From Megascapheus bottae (Eukaryota; Chordata; Mammalia; Rodentia; Geomyidae): a stretch of DNA of 64,000 nt. The DNA lies in contig JANJXV010000265.1 in the NCBI GenBank assembly GCA_024803745.1, forward strand, positions 744,001 to 808,000, given 5' to 3'. The translations under genes and the position numbers were made by a program. Shown piece by piece: positions 14,590 through 27,863 of this stretch. The notes below the pieces were generated by a model that saw only the letters and a program-made list of their open reading frames with translations, had not been told where the DNA came from and searched no databases. Position 1 is the first letter of the stretch. Each line of letters begins with the position of its first letter.

Positions 14590-14965
14590 CACACCTCTAT
14601 TCCATGACCTCGCACACCTCCCTTCTGACATCATCCACCTCCATTGTATGACTTCACAGACCTCGAATCTGTGATTTCACTCACATGCACTCTATGACTT
14701 CACACTCCTCCATTCTATGTCTTCCCACACCTCCTTTCTATGACTTCACCCACCTCCAATCGATGACTACACACCTCCATTTTGACTTCACACACCTCCA
14801 TTCTGTGACTTCCCACACCCCCATTCTATGAGTTCACATACCTCCATTCTATGACTTCACACACCTTCATTCTTACTTCAGAAACATCCATTCTATGACT
14901 TCACACACCTCCATTCTATGACTTCACAAACCTCCATTCTGTGACTTCACACACCTCCATTCTGA
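14590..14965 (+). repeat. Diverged HOR-A-like fragment
   Basis: The succession of variants matches the A submodule seen at about 60-360 and 840-1,180: GACCTCGCACACC, CTGACATCA, ACAGACCTCGAATC, a CACTCTATGAC monomer, CCCACACCTCCTTTC, TTCACCCACC, GACTACACACC and CTTACTTCAGAAAC. It carries many more substitutions than the copies within block A, such as CATCCACCTCC and TCACATGCAC. It is therefore a relic of an HOR-A unit, or of the ancestor of one, outside the regular block. Confidence 0.75.
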
Positions 14966-15389
14966 GTTCACACAACTCCATTCGTTGACTTCACACACCT
15001 CCATTCTGAGTTCACACACCTCCATTCTATGACTTCACACACTTCCATTCTATGACTTCACACACCTCCATTCTGTGACTTCACACACCTCCATTCTGAG
15101 TTCACACACCTCCATTCTGTGACTTCTAACACCTCGATTCTGTGACTTCACACAGCTCCAATCTGTGACTTCACACATTTCCATTCTATGACTTCACACA
15201 CCTCCATTCTATGACTTCACACACCTCCATTCTGTGACTTCACACACCTCCATTCTATGACCTCACACATCCTCATTCTATGATTTCACACACCTCCATT
15301 CTATGACTTCACACATCCATTTTGATTTCACACACCTTCAATATATGACTTCAAACACCTCAATTCTGTGACTTCACACACCTCCATTC

Positions 15390-15640
15390 TATGACTTCAT
15401 ACCATCCATTCTGTGACTTCACACACCTCCATTCTATGACTTCACACACTTCCATTCTATGACTTCACACACCTCCATTCTGTGACTTTACACACCTCCA
15501 TTCTATGACTTCACACACCTCCATTCTATGACTTCATACCATCCATTCTGTGACTTCACACACCTCCATTCTATGACTTCACACACTTCCATTCTATGAC
15601 TTCACACACCTCCATTCTGTGACCTCACACACCTCCATTC
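15390..15640 (+). repeat. 137-bp local tandem duplication
   Basis: The unusual shortened monomer ATACCATCCATTC starts at 15,400 and recurs 137 bp later, at 15,537. It is followed by the same order of monomers in both copies: CTGTGAC, CTATGAC, ACTTCC, CTATGAC, CTGTGAC. The 137-bp length corresponds to six monomers. Confidence 0.8.
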
Positions 15641-18099
15641 TATGACTTCACACACCTCCATTCTATGACTTCACACCTCCATTCTGACTTCACACACCTC
15701 CATTCTGTGACTTCACACACCTCCATTCTGTGAGTTCACACACCTCCATTCTATGCCTTCACACACCTTCATTCTTACTTCACAAACATACATTCTATGA
15801 CTTCACACTCCTCCATTCTATGACTTCAAACACCTCCATTCTTTGACTTCACACACCTCCATTCTGTGTTCACACACCTCAGTTCTGTTACTTCACACAC
15901 CTCCATTCTGACTTCACACACCTCCATTCTATGATTTCACACACCTCCATTCTATGTCTTCACACACCTCCATTCTATGACTTCACACACCTCCATTCTA
16001 TGACTTCACACACGTCCATTCTATGATTTTACACACCTCCATTCTGTGACTTCACACACCTCCATTCTATGACGTCACACACCTCCATTCTATAACTTAA
16101 CACACCTATATTGTGACTTCACACACCTCCATTCTATGAGTTCACACACCTACATTGTGACTTCACACACCTCCATTCTATGACTTCACACACCTTCATT
16201 ATTACTTCATAATCATCCATTCTATGACTTCACACACCTCCATTCTATGACTTCACAAACCTCCGTTCTGTGACCTCACGCACATTCATTTTGTGGTCAC
16301 ACACCTCCATTCTGTGACTTCACACACCTCCATTCTGAGTTCACACACCTCCATTCCGGTACTTAACACACATCCATTCTGTGACTTCATACACCTCCAT
16401 TCTATGACTTCACACACCTCCATTCTGTGACTTCACACACCTCCATTCTGGGTTCACACACCTCCAATCTGTGACTTCACACCCCTCCATTCTGTGACTT
16501 CACACACCTCCATTCTATGACTTCACACACCTCCATTCTATGAGTTCACACACGTCCATTCTATGATTTTACACACCTCCATTCTGTGACTTCACACACC
16601 TCCATTCTATAACTTCACACACCTTGATTCTGTGACTTCACACACCTGCATTCTATGACTTCACACACCTCCATTCTATGACTTCACACACCTCCATTCT
16701 GTGACTTCACACACTTCCATTCTATGATTTCACACACCTCCATTCTGTGACTTCACACACCTCCATTCTGTGACTTCACACACCTCCATTCTATAACTTG
16801 AAACACCTGCATTGTGACTTCACACCTCCATTCTATGAGTTCACACACCTGCATGTGACTTCACACACCTCCATTTTGACTTCACACGCCTCAGTTCTGT
16901 GACTTCACACACCTCCATTCTATGATTTCACACACTTCCATTCTATGACTTCACACACCTAGATTCTATGACTTCACACACCTCATTTCTGAGTTGACAC
17001 ACCTCCATTCTGTGATTTCACACGCCTCCAATCTGACTTCACACACCTCCATTCTATGACTTCACACACCTCCATGGTGACTTCACACACCTCCATTCTA
17101 TGAGTTCATACACCTCCATTCTGACTTCACACACCTCCATTCTATGACTTCACACAGCTAAATTCTGACTTCACACCTCCATTTCTGACTTCACACTCCA
17201 CAATTTTGACTTAACACACCTCCATTCTGTGACTTCCCACACCTCCATTCTGTGAATTCACACACATCCATTTTGACTTCACACACTTCCATTCTTTGAC
17301 TTCACACACCTCCATTCTGTGACTTCACACACCTCCATTCCATGACTTCACACACCTCCATTCTATGAGATTACACAGCACCATTCTATGAGTTCACACA
17401 CCTACATTGTGACTTCACAAACCTCCATTCTATGACTTCTCACACCTTCATTTTTTCTTCAGAATCATCCATTCTATGACTTCACACACCTCGATTCTAT
17501 GATTTCACAAAATTCCATTCTGTGACTTCACACACCTCCATTCTGACTTCACACACCTCCATTCTATGACTTCACACACTTCCATTCTATGACTTCACAC
17601 ACCTCCATTCTGTGACTTCACACACCTCCATTGTGATTTCACACACCTGCATTCTGTCACTTCACACACCTCCATTCTGTGACTTCACACACCTCCATTG
17701 TGTGACTTCACTCACCTCCATTTTTTGAAATCACATACCTCCATTCTTTGACTTCACACACCTCCATTCCAGGACTTCACACACCTCCGTTCCATGAGTT
17801 CACACACCTCCATGCTATGAGTTCACACACCACCATTTTGACTTCACACACCTCCATTCTATGACTTCACACACCTTCATTCTTACTTCAGAAACATCCA
17901 TTCTATGACTTCACACACCTCCATTCTGTGACTTCACACACCTCCATTCTGAGTTCACACACCCCCATTCTGTGACTTCACACACCTTCATTCTGTGACT
18001 TGACACACCTCCATTCTATTACTTCACACACCTCCATTCTATGACTTCACAAACCTCCAATATATGACTTCACACACCACCATTCTGTGACTTCACACA

Positions 18100-18440
18100 C
18101 CTCCATTCTATGACTTCACACACCTCCATTCTGTGACTTCACACACCTACATTGTGACTTCACAGACCTCCATTCTATGAGTTCACACAAATGCATTGTG
18201 AATTCACACACCTCCATTCTATGACTTCACACACCTCCATTCTGACTTCACACACCTCCATTCTGAGTAACAGACCTCAATTCTGTGACTTCACACAACT
18301 CCATTCTATGGTTTCACACCCCTGCATTCTATGACTTCACACACCTCCATTCTATGACTTCACACACCTCCTTTCTGAGTTGACACACCTCCATTCTATG
18401 ACTTCACACACCTCCAATATGACTTCACACACCTCCATTC
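18100..18440 (+). repeat. Segment shared with 20,690-21,010
   Basis: The order CTACATTGTGAC, ACAGACCTCC, CACAAATGCATTGTGAATTC and TATGGTTTCACACCCC is found here and again near 20,690-21,010. The offset is 2,592 bp on the left and 2,570 bp on the right, after a net 22-bp loss in the second copy. Differences such as GAGTAACAGACC against GACTAAACAGACC show moderate divergence. Confidence 0.8.
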
Positions 18441-18999
18441 TATGACTTCACACACCTCCATTCTGTGACTTCAAAAACCTCCATTCTATGACTTCACACA
18501 CCTCCATTGTGACTTCACACACCATCATTCTATGAGTTCACACACCGCCATTCTGACTTCACTCACGTCCATTCTATGACTTCACAAAGCTCCATTCTGA
18601 CTTCACACAGCTCCATTCTATGACTTCGCACACATCTATTCTGACTTCACACACCTCCATTCTGTGACTTCACACACCAACATTCTATGACTTCACAAAC
18701 CTCCATTCTATAACTTAACACACCTATATTGTGACTTCACACACCTCCATTCTAGGAGTTCACACACCTGCATTGTGACGTCACACACCCGCATTGTGTG
18801 ACTTCACACACCTCCATTCTATGACTTCACACACTTCCATTCTGTGACTTCACACACCTCGATTCTGAGTTCACACACCTCCATTTTGTGATTTCACACA
18901 CCTCCATTCTATGACTTCACACACCTAAATTCTATGACTTCACACACCTCCATTGTATGACTTCACGCACCTCCATTCTGTGACTTCACACACCTCCAT

Positions 19000-19789
19000 T
19001 CTATGACTTCACACACCTCCATTCTGTGACTTCACACACCTCCATTCTATGACCTCACACACCTCCATTCTATGACTTTGCACACCTGTATTGTGACTTC
19101 ACACACCTCCATTCTATGAGTTCACACACCTCCATTTTGACTTCACACACTCCATTCTATGACTTCACACACCTCCATTCTGACTTCACACACCTCCATT
19201 CTATGACTTCTCACAACTCCATCTGACTTCACACACCTCCATTCCATGACTTCACACACCTCCATTCGATGACTTCACACACCTCCATTCTTTGACTACA
19301 TGCACCTCCATTCTATGAGTTCACACACCTCCTTTCTGTGACTTCACACACCTCCATTCTGTGACTTCACACACCTGCATTCTTTGATTTCACACACCTC
19401 CATTCTATTAATTCACACACTTCTATTCTGTGACTTCACACAACTCCATTCTATGACTTCCCACACCTCCATTCTGTGACTTCACACACCTCCATTCTGA
19501 ATTCACAAACCTCCATTCTGTGACTTAACGCACCTTCATTCTGTGACTTCACACACCTCCATTCTATGACTTCACACACCTCCATCCTATGAGTTCACAC
19601 ACCTCCATACTATGACTTCACACACCTCCAGTCTTTGACTTCACACCCCTCCATTCTGTGACTTCACACACCTCCATTCTATAACTTCACACACCTCCAT
19701 TTTGACTTCCCACACCTCCAATCAGAGTTCACACACCCCCGTTCTGACTTCACACACCTCCATTCTATGACTTCACACACCTCCATTCT
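19000..19789 (+). repeat. Block C segment C1, duplicated at 22,041-22,830
   Basis: Rare markers TATGACTTTGCACACCTG (19,071 and 22,112) and CTATTAATTCACAC (TATTA at 19,406 and 22,447) are both 3,041 bp apart. I saw no difference over the roughly 790 bp. The block ends where 19,789 continues with ACAAACCTCAATTC while 22,830 continues with ACACACCTGAATTC. Near-identity over 790 bp inside a diverged monomer population means a recent copying event. Confidence 0.87.
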
Positions 19790-19860
19790 GACTTCACAAA
19801 CCTCAATTCTTTGACTTCACATACCTCCATTCTATGATTTCACACACCTCCATTCTATGA

Positions 19861-20345
19861 CTTCACACACCTCCATTCTACGAGTTTACACACCTCCATT
19901 CTGACTTCACACACCTCCATTCTATGACTTCACACACCTCCATTCTGACTTTACACACCTCCATTCTATGACTTCACACAACTCCATTCTGACTTCACAC
20001 ACCTCCATTCTGTGACTTCACATACCTCCATTATATGACTTCACACACCTCCATTCTGTGACTTCACATACCTCCATTCTATGACTTCACACACCTCCAT
20101 TCTGTGACTTCACACACGTACATTGTGACTTCACACACCTCCATTCTGACTTCACACACCTCAATTCTGTGACTTCACACACCTCAATTCTGTGACTTCA
20201 CACAACTCCATTCTATGATTTCACACACCTCCATTCTATGACTTCACACACCTCCATTCTATGACTTCACACACCTCCTTTCTGAGTTGACACACCTCCA
20301 TTCTATGACTTCACACACCTCCAATCTGACTTCACACACCTCCAT
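19861..20345 (+). repeat. Block C segment C2, duplicated at 23,708-24,192
   Basis: CTACGAGTTTACAC (TACGA at 19,879 and 23,726) and GTACATTGTG (20,118 and 23,965) are both 3,847 bp apart, as is the TCTGAGTTGACAC monomer at 20,281 and 24,128. The shared block is about 485 bp and appears nearly identical. Outside it the monomer order differs on both sides. Confidence 0.85.
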
Positions 20346-21024
20346 TCTGACTTCACAAACCTCAATTCTTTGACTTCACACACTTCCATTCTATGATTTC
20401 ACACTCTTCCATTCTATGAATTCACACACCTCCATTCTATGAATTCACACACCTCATTTCAGAGTTGACACACCTCTATTCTGTGATTTCACACACCTCC
20501 AATTTGACTTCACACACCCCCATTCTATGACTTCACACACCCCCAATGTGTCTTCACACACTCCATTCTATGAGTTCACTCACATCCATTCTGACTTCAC
20601 ACACCTCCATTCTATGGCTTCACACAGCTGCATTCAGTCTTCAGACACCTTCATTCTGTGACTTCACTCACCTCCATATTGACTTCACACACTTCCATTC
20701 TATGACTTCACACACCTCCATTCTGTGACTTCACACACCTACATTGTGACTTCACAGACCTCCATTCTATGAGTTCACACAAATGCATTGTGAATTCACA
20801 CACCTCCATTCTTAATTCACACACCTCCATTCTGACTAAACAGACCTCAATTCTGTGACTTCACACAACTCCATTCTATGGTTTCACACCCCTGCATTCT
20901 ATGACTTCACACACCTCCATTCTATGACTTCACACACCTCCTTTCTGAGTTGACACACCTCCATTCTATGACTTCACACACCTCCAATCTGACTTCACAC
21001 ACCTCCATTCTATGACTTCACACA
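20346..21024 (+). repeat. Block C connector of diverged monomers
   Basis: This stretch is filled with monomers such as AGAGTTGACAC, TTTGACTTC, CCCCAATGTGTC and TTCAGTCTTCAGAC, with several 20-22-bp forms. From about 20,690 to 21,010 it matches 18,100-18,440. An ATG-initiated reading frame of 60 codons at 20,546 is a chance product of the repeat and is not annotated as a gene. Confidence 0.75.
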
Positions 21025-21645
21025 CCTCGATTCTGAGTTCAAACACCTCCGTTCTGTGACTTAACACAAATCCATTCTGTGACTTCACACACCTCCATTC
21101 TGAGTTCGCACACCTCCATTCTGTGACTTCACACACCTCCATTCTGACTTCACACAGCTCCATTCTATGACTTCACACACCTCCATTCTGTGCCTTCACA
21201 CACCTCCATTCTATGACTTAACACACCTTCATTCTTACTTAATAAACATCCATTCTATGACTTCACACACCTCCATTCTATGACTTCACACACCTCCATT
21301 CTATGACTTCACACACCTCCATTCTGTGACTTCACACAACTCAATTCTGTGACTTCACACACCTCCATTATGACTTCACACACATCCATTCTATGACTTC
21401 ACACACCTCCATTCTATGACTTCAAACACCTCCATTCTGAGTTCACACACCTCCATTCTGTGACTTAACACACCTCCAATCTGACTTCCCACAGCTCCAT
21501 TCCATGACTTCACACACCTCCATTCTGTGACTTCACACACCTCCATTTTATGACTTCACATACCTCCATTGTGACTTCACACACCTCCATTCTACGAGTT
21601 TACACACCTCCATTCTGACTTCACACACCTCCATTCTGTGACTTC
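21025..21645 (+). repeat. Block C segment C3, duplicated at 23,158-23,778
   Basis: CGATTCTGAG (21,028 and 23,161), the unusual TTACTTAATAAAC monomer (21,235 and 23,368) and CTACGAGTTTACAC (21,593 and 23,726) all share a 2,133-bp offset. Small differences exist, for example TTAACACAAATCC against TTAACACAACTCC. The right end overlaps the 764-bp repeat that begins near 21,625. Confidence 0.86.
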
Positions 21646-22830
21646 ACACACCTGCATTCTTTGATTTCACACACCTCCATTCTATTAATTCACACACTTC
21701 TATTCTGTGACTTCACACAACTCCATTCTATGACTTCCCACACCTCCATTCTGTGACTTCACACACCTCCATTCTGAATTCACAAACCTCCATTCTGTGA
21801 CTTAACGCACCTTCATTCTGTGACTTCACACACCTCCATTCTATGACTTCACACACCTCCATCCTATGAGTTCACACACCTCCATACTATGACTTCACAC
21901 ACCTCCAGTCTTTGACTTCACACCCCTCCATTCTGTGACTTCACACACCTCCATTCTATAACTTCACACACCTCCATTGTGACTTCCCACACCTCCAATC
22001 AGAGTTCACACACCCCCGTTCTGACTTCACACACCTCCATTCTATGACTTCACACACCTCCATTCTGTGACTTCACACACCTCCATTCTATGACCTCACA
22101 CACCTCCATTCTATGACTTTGCACACCTGTATTGTGACTTCACACACCTCCATTCTATGAGTTCACACACCTCCATTTTGACTTCACACACTCCATTCTA
22201 TGACTTCACACACCTCCATTCTGACTTCACACACCTCCATTCTATGACTTCTCACAACTCCATCTGACTTCACACACCTCCATTCCATGACTTCACACAC
22301 CTCCATTCGATGACTTCACACACCTCCATTCTTTGACTACATGCACCTCCATTCTATGAGTTCACACACCTCCTTTCTGTGACTTCACACACCTCCATTC
22401 TGTGACTTCACACACCTGCATTCTTTGATTTCACACACCTCCATTCTATTAATTCACACACTTCTATTCTGTGACTTCACACAACTCCATTCTATGACTT
22501 CCCACACCTCCATTCTGTGACTTCACACACCTCCATTCTGAATTCACAAACCTCCATTCTGTGACTTAACGCACCTTCATTCTGTGACTTCACACACCTC
22601 CATTCTATGACTTCACACACCTCCATCCTATGAGTTCACACACCTCCATACTATGACTTCACACACCTCCAGTCTTTGACTTCACACCCCTCCATTCTGT
22701 GACTTCACACACCTCCATTCTATAACTTCACACACCTCCATTTTGACTTCCCACACCTCCAATCAGAGTTCACACACCCCCGTTCTGACTTCACACACCT
22801 CCATTCTATGACTTCACACACCTCCATTCT
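21625..22830 (+). repeat. 764-bp offset tandem repeat in block C
   Basis: The series with CTGCATTCTTTGATTTC, CTATTAATTCACAC, TTAACGCACC, CATCCTATGAG and AATCAGAGTTCAC occurs at about 21,625-22,065 and again at about 22,389-22,830, an offset of 764 bp (TATTA at 21,683 and 22,447). A third copy is at about 19,350-19,789. The first of the pair has CATTGTGACTTCCC where the other two have CATTTTGACTTCCC. Confidence 0.86.
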
Positions 22831-24192
22831 GTGACTTCACACACCTGAATTCTGTGACTTCACACGCCTCCATTATGACTTCACACACCTCCATTCTATG
22901 ACTTCACACACCTCCATGCTATGACTTCACACACCTAGATTCTGTGACTTCACACACCTCCATTCTGAGTTCACACACCTCCATTCTGACTTCACAGAGC
23001 TCCATAAAATGACTTCACACACCTCCATTCCGTGATTTCGCACACGTCCATTCTGACTTCACACAGCTCCATTCTCTGACTTCCCACACCTCCATTCTAT
23101 GATTTCACACACCTCCATTCTATGACTTCACACACCTCCATTCTGTGACTTCACACACCTCGATTCTGAGTTCAAACACCTCCGTTCTGTGACTTAACAC
23201 AACTCCATTCTGTGACTTCACACACCTCCATTCTGAGTTCGCACACCTCCATTCTGTGACTTCACACACCTCCATTCTGACTTCACACAGCTCCATTCTA
23301 TGACTTCACACACCTCCATTCTGTGCCTTCACACACCTCCATTCTATGACTTAACACACCTTCATTCTTACTTAATAAACATCCATTCTATGACTTCACA
23401 CACCTCCATTCTATGACTTCACACACCTCCATTCTATGACTTCACACACCTCCATTCTGTGACTTCACACAACTCAATTCTGTGACTTCACACACCTCCA
23501 TTATGACTTCACACACATCCATTCTATGACTTCACACACCTCCATTCTATGACTTCAAACACCTCCATTCTGAGTTCACACACCTCCATTCTGTGACTTA
23601 ACAAACCTCCAATCTGACTTCCCACAGCTCCATTCCATGACTTCACACACCTCCATTCTGTGACTTCACACACCTCCATTTTATGACTTCACATACCTCC
23701 ATTGTGACTTCACACACCTCCATTCTACGAGTTTACACACCTCCATTCTGACTTCACACACCTCCATTCTATGACTTCACACACCTCCATTCTGACTTTA
23801 CACACCTCCATTCTATGACTTCACACAACTCCATTCTGACTTCACACACCTCCATTCTGTGACTTCACATACCTCCATTATATGACTTCACACACCTCCA
23901 TTCTGTGACTTCACATACCTCCATTCTATGACTTCACACACCTCCATTCTGTGACTTCACACACGTACATTGTGACTTCACACACCTCCATTCTGACTTC
24001 ACACACCTCAATTCTGTGACTTCACACACCTCAATTCTGTGACTTCACACAACTCCATTCTATGATTTCACACACCTCCATTCTATGACTTCACACACCT
24101 CCATTCTATGACTTCACACACCTCCTTTCTGAGTTGACACACCTCCATTCTATGACTTCACACACCTCCAATCTGACTTCACACACCTCCAT
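22831..24192 (+). repeat. Right part of block C
   Basis: The stretch at 22,831-23,157 consists of loosely ordered monomers, including CTCCATAAAATGAC and CCGTGATTTCGCAC. From 23,158 it is the second copy of C3, and from 23,708 the second copy of C2. Block C as a whole is a mosaic of at least four overlapping duplications rather than one regular HOR. Confidence 0.8.
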
Positions 24193-25219
24193 TTTATGAC
24201 TTCACACACTTCCATTCTGTGACTTGAAAAACCTCCATTCTATGACTTCACACACCTCCATTGGGACTTCACACACCATCATTCTATGAGTTTACACACC
24301 GCCATTCTGACTTCACTCACCTCCATTCTATGACTTCACACAGCTCCATTCTGACTTCACACAGCTCCATTCTATGACTTCGCACACATCAATACTGACT
24401 TCACACACCTCCATTCTGTGACTTCATACACCTCCATTCTGATTTCGCACACCTCCATTCTCTGACGTCAAACACCTCCATTCTGTGACTTCACACACCT
24501 CCATTCTATGACTTCACACACCTCCATTCTATGACTTCACACACCCCCATTGTGTGACTTCACACAACTCCATTCTATGACTTCCCACACCTACATTCTG
24601 TGACTTCACACACCTCCATTCTGAGTTCACACACCTCCCTTTTGTGATTTCACACACCTCCATTCTGTGACTTCACACACCTCCATTCTATGACTTCACA
24701 CACCTAAAGTGTACGACTTCACAAACCTCCATTCTATGACTTCACACACCTCCATTCTGTGACTTCACACACCTCCATTCTATGACTTCACACACCTCCA
24801 TTCTGTGACTTCACACACCTGGATTCTATGACCTCACACACCTCCGTTCTATGACTTCGCATACCTGCATTGTGACTTCACACACCTCCATTATATGAGT
24901 TCACACACCTCCATTCTGACTTCACACACCTCCATTCTGAGTTCACACACCTCCATTCTGACTTCACACACCTCCATTCTATGACTTCACACAACTCCAT
25001 CTGACTTCACACACCTCCATTCCATGACTTCACACACCTCCATTCGATGAATTCCCACACCTCCATTCTTTGTCTTCATGCACCTCCATTCTATGAGTTC
25101 ACACACCTCCATTCTGTGACTTCACACACCTTTATTGTTTGACTTCACACACATCCATTGTTTGACTTCACACACCTCCATTCCATGACTTCACACACCT
25201 CCATTCTATGACTTCACAC
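24193..25219 (+). repeat. C/D transition with a 227-bp duplication
   Basis: At about 24,240-24,370 lies a module with ACCATCATTC, a GAGTTTACACACCGCC monomer and TTCACTCACC, known also from 18,520, 25,890, 27,210 and 28,530. A TGACGTCA octamer lies at 24,473. At 24,993 the shortened monomer AACTCCATCTGAC appears and recurs at 25,220, so about 227 bp of the D unit is duplicated in front of D1. Confidence 0.78.
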
Positions 25220-26541
25220 AACTCCATCTGACTTCACACACCCCATTCCATGACTTCACACACCTCCATTCGATGAATTCACACTCCTCCATTCTTTGTC
25301 TTCACGCACCTCCATTCTATGAGTTCACACACCACCATTCTGTGACTTCACACACCTTTATTGTTTGACTTCACACACCTCCAATCTTTGACTGCACACA
25401 CCTCCATTCCATGACTTCAGACACCTCCATTCTATGAGTTCACACACCTCCATTCTATGATTCACACTCCTCCATTTTGACTTCACACACCTCCATTCTT
25501 TGACTTCATACACCTTCGTTCTCACTTCAGAAACATCCATTCTATGACTTCAGGCACCTCCATTCTATGACTTCACAAACCTCCGTTTTGTGACCACACA
25601 CTTCCATTCTGAGTTCCCACACCTCCATTCTGTGACTTTACCCTCCTCCATCCTGACTTCACACACCTCCATTCTGACTTCACAAACCTCAATTCTTTGA
25701 CTTCACACACCTCCATTCTATGATTTCACACTCTTCCATTCTATGAATTCACACACCTCCATTCTATGACTTCTCACACCTCCAATCTGACTTCACACAC
25801 CTCCATTCTATGACTTCACACACCTCCATTCTGTGACTTCAAAAACCTCCATTCTATGACTTCACACACCTCCATTGTGACTTCACACACCATCATTCTA
25901 TGAGTTCACACACCGCCATTCTGACTTCACTCACCTCCGTTCTATGACTTCACACAGCTCCATTCTGACTTCACACCGCTCCATTCTATGACTTCGCACA
26001 CATCTATTCTGACTTCACACACCTCCATTCTGTGACTTCACAAACCTCCATTCTATGACTTCACACACCTTTATTCTATGACTTCACACACCCCCATTGT
26101 GTGACTTCATACACCTCCATTCTATGACTTCACACACCTCCATTCTGTGACTTCACACACCTCCATTCTGAGTTCAAACACCTCCGTTTTGTGATTTCAC
26201 ACACCTCCATTCTCTGACTTCACACATCTCCATTCTATGACTTCACACACCTAAATTCTATGACTTCACACACCTGCATTCTATGACTTCACACACCTCC
26301 ATTCTGTGACTTCTCACACCTCCATTCTATGACTTCACACACCTCCATTCGGTGACTTCACACACCTCCATTCTATGACCTCACACACCTCCATTCTATG
26401 ACTTCGCACACCTGCATTGTGACTTCACACACCTCCATTCTATGAGTTCACACACCTCCATTCTGACTTCACACACCTCCATTCTATGACTTCACACACC
26501 TCCATTCTGACTTCACACACCTCCATTCTATGACTTCACAC
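25220..26541 (+). repeat. HOR-D copy 1 (1,322 bp)
   Basis: The unit runs from the shortened AACTCCATCTGAC monomer to the next one. Internal markers are TTTATTGTTTGAC, TATGATTCACACTCC, TACACCTTCGTTCTCAC, TTTGTGACCAC, CTTTACCCTCC, ACCATCATTC and ACCCCCATTGTGTGAC. It differs from copy 2 at a number of sites, including a 1-bp shorter CACACCCCATTCC monomer and a 1-bp longer GACCACACAC. The two changes cancel, so the unit length stays 1,322 bp. Confidence 0.9.
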
Positions 26542-27863
26542 AACTCCATCTGACTTCACACACCTCCATTCCATGACTTCACACACCTCCATTCCATGAC
26601 TTCACACACCTCCATTCTTTGACTGCATGCACCTCCATTCTATGAGTTCACACACCTCCATTCTGTGACTTCACACACCTTTATTGTTTGACTTCACACA
26701 CCTCCATTCTTTGACTTCACACACTTCCATTCCATGACTTCAGACACCTCCATTCTATGAGTTCACACACCTCCATTCTGTGATTCACACTCCTCCATTT
26801 TGACTTCACACACCTCCATTCTTTGACTTCATACACCTTCGTTCTCACTTCAGAAACATCCATTCTATGACTTCAGGCACCTCCATTCTATGACTTCACA
26901 AACCTCCGTTTTGTGACCACCACTTCCATTCTGAGTTCCCACACCTCCATTCTGTGACTTTACCCTCCTCCATCCTGACTTCACACACCTCCATTCTGAC
27001 TTCACAAACCTCAATTCTTTGACTTCACACACCTCCATTCTATGATTTCACACTCTTCCATTCTATGAATTCACACACCTCCATTCTATGACTTCTCACA
27101 CCTCCAATCTGACTTCACACACCTCCATTCTATGACTTCACACACCTCCATTCTGTGACTTCAAAAACCTACATTCTATGACTTCACACACCTCCATTGT
27201 GACTTCACACACCATCATTCTATGAGTTCACACACCGCCATTCTGACTTCACTCACCTCCATTCTATGACTTCACACAGCTCCATTCTGACTTCACACAG
27301 CTCCATTCTATGACTTCGCACACATCTATTCTGACTTCACACACTTCGATTCTGTGACTTCACACACCTCCATTCTATGACTTCACACACCTTTATTCTA
27401 TGACTTCACACACCCCCATTGTGTGACTTCATACACCTCCATTCTATGACTTCACACACCTCCATTCTGTGACTTCACACACCTCCATTCTGAGTTCAAA
27501 CACCTCCGTTTTGTGATTTCACACACCTCCATTCTCTGACTTCACACATCTCCATTCTATGACTTCACACACCTAAATTCTATGACTTCACACACCTGCA
27601 TTCTATGACTTCACACACCTCCATTCTGTGACTTCTCACACCTCCATTCTATGACTTCACACACCTCCATTCGGTGACTTCACACACCTCCATTCTATGA
27701 CCTCACACACCTCCATTCTATGACTTCGCACACCTGCATTGTGACTTCACACACCTCCATTCTATGAGTTCACACACCTCCATTCTGACTTCACACACCT
27801 CCATTCTATGACTTCACACACCTCCATTCTGACTTCACACACCTCCATTCTATGACTTCACAC
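26542..27863 (+). repeat. HOR-D copy 2 (1,322 bp)
   Basis: The marker at 26,542 recurs at 27,864, and GACCACCACTTCC recurs with the same 1,322-bp offset. Copies 2 and 3 share derived states that copy 1 lacks, such as GACCACCAC, CACACTTCGATTC and CTACATTCTATG after the TTCAAAAACC monomer. They are therefore more recently related to each other than to copy 1. Confidence 0.9.

Larger units (their letters stand above)
13251..18990 (+). repeat. Irregular monomeric zone without a clear long HOR
   Basis: Monomers continue without a break, but I found no long period running through this stretch. Many monomers are close to the consensus and repeat with no fixed order. Recognisable pieces include an A-like segment at about 14,590-14,965, a 137-bp duplication at about 15,390-15,640, and a pair of GATTTTACAC monomers at 16,024 and 16,564. 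A segment at 18,100-18,440 is shared with block C. TGACGTCA occurs at 16,070 and 18,776. This may be an older or less homogenised part of the array; that reading is inference. Confidence 0.8.

Noticed and set aside
20546..20728. ATG-started 60-codon open frame
   Set aside because: The protein is a pure monomer translation with no domain, and the frame is no longer than chance allows in this repeat.
20966..25540. Two minus-strand frames (20,966-21,163 and 25,358-25,540) rich in EVCEV and EWRCVKS phrases
   Set aside because: These are the reverse-strand reading of the same monomer. The regular 23-bp form closes them with TAG, and there is no independent sign of coding.
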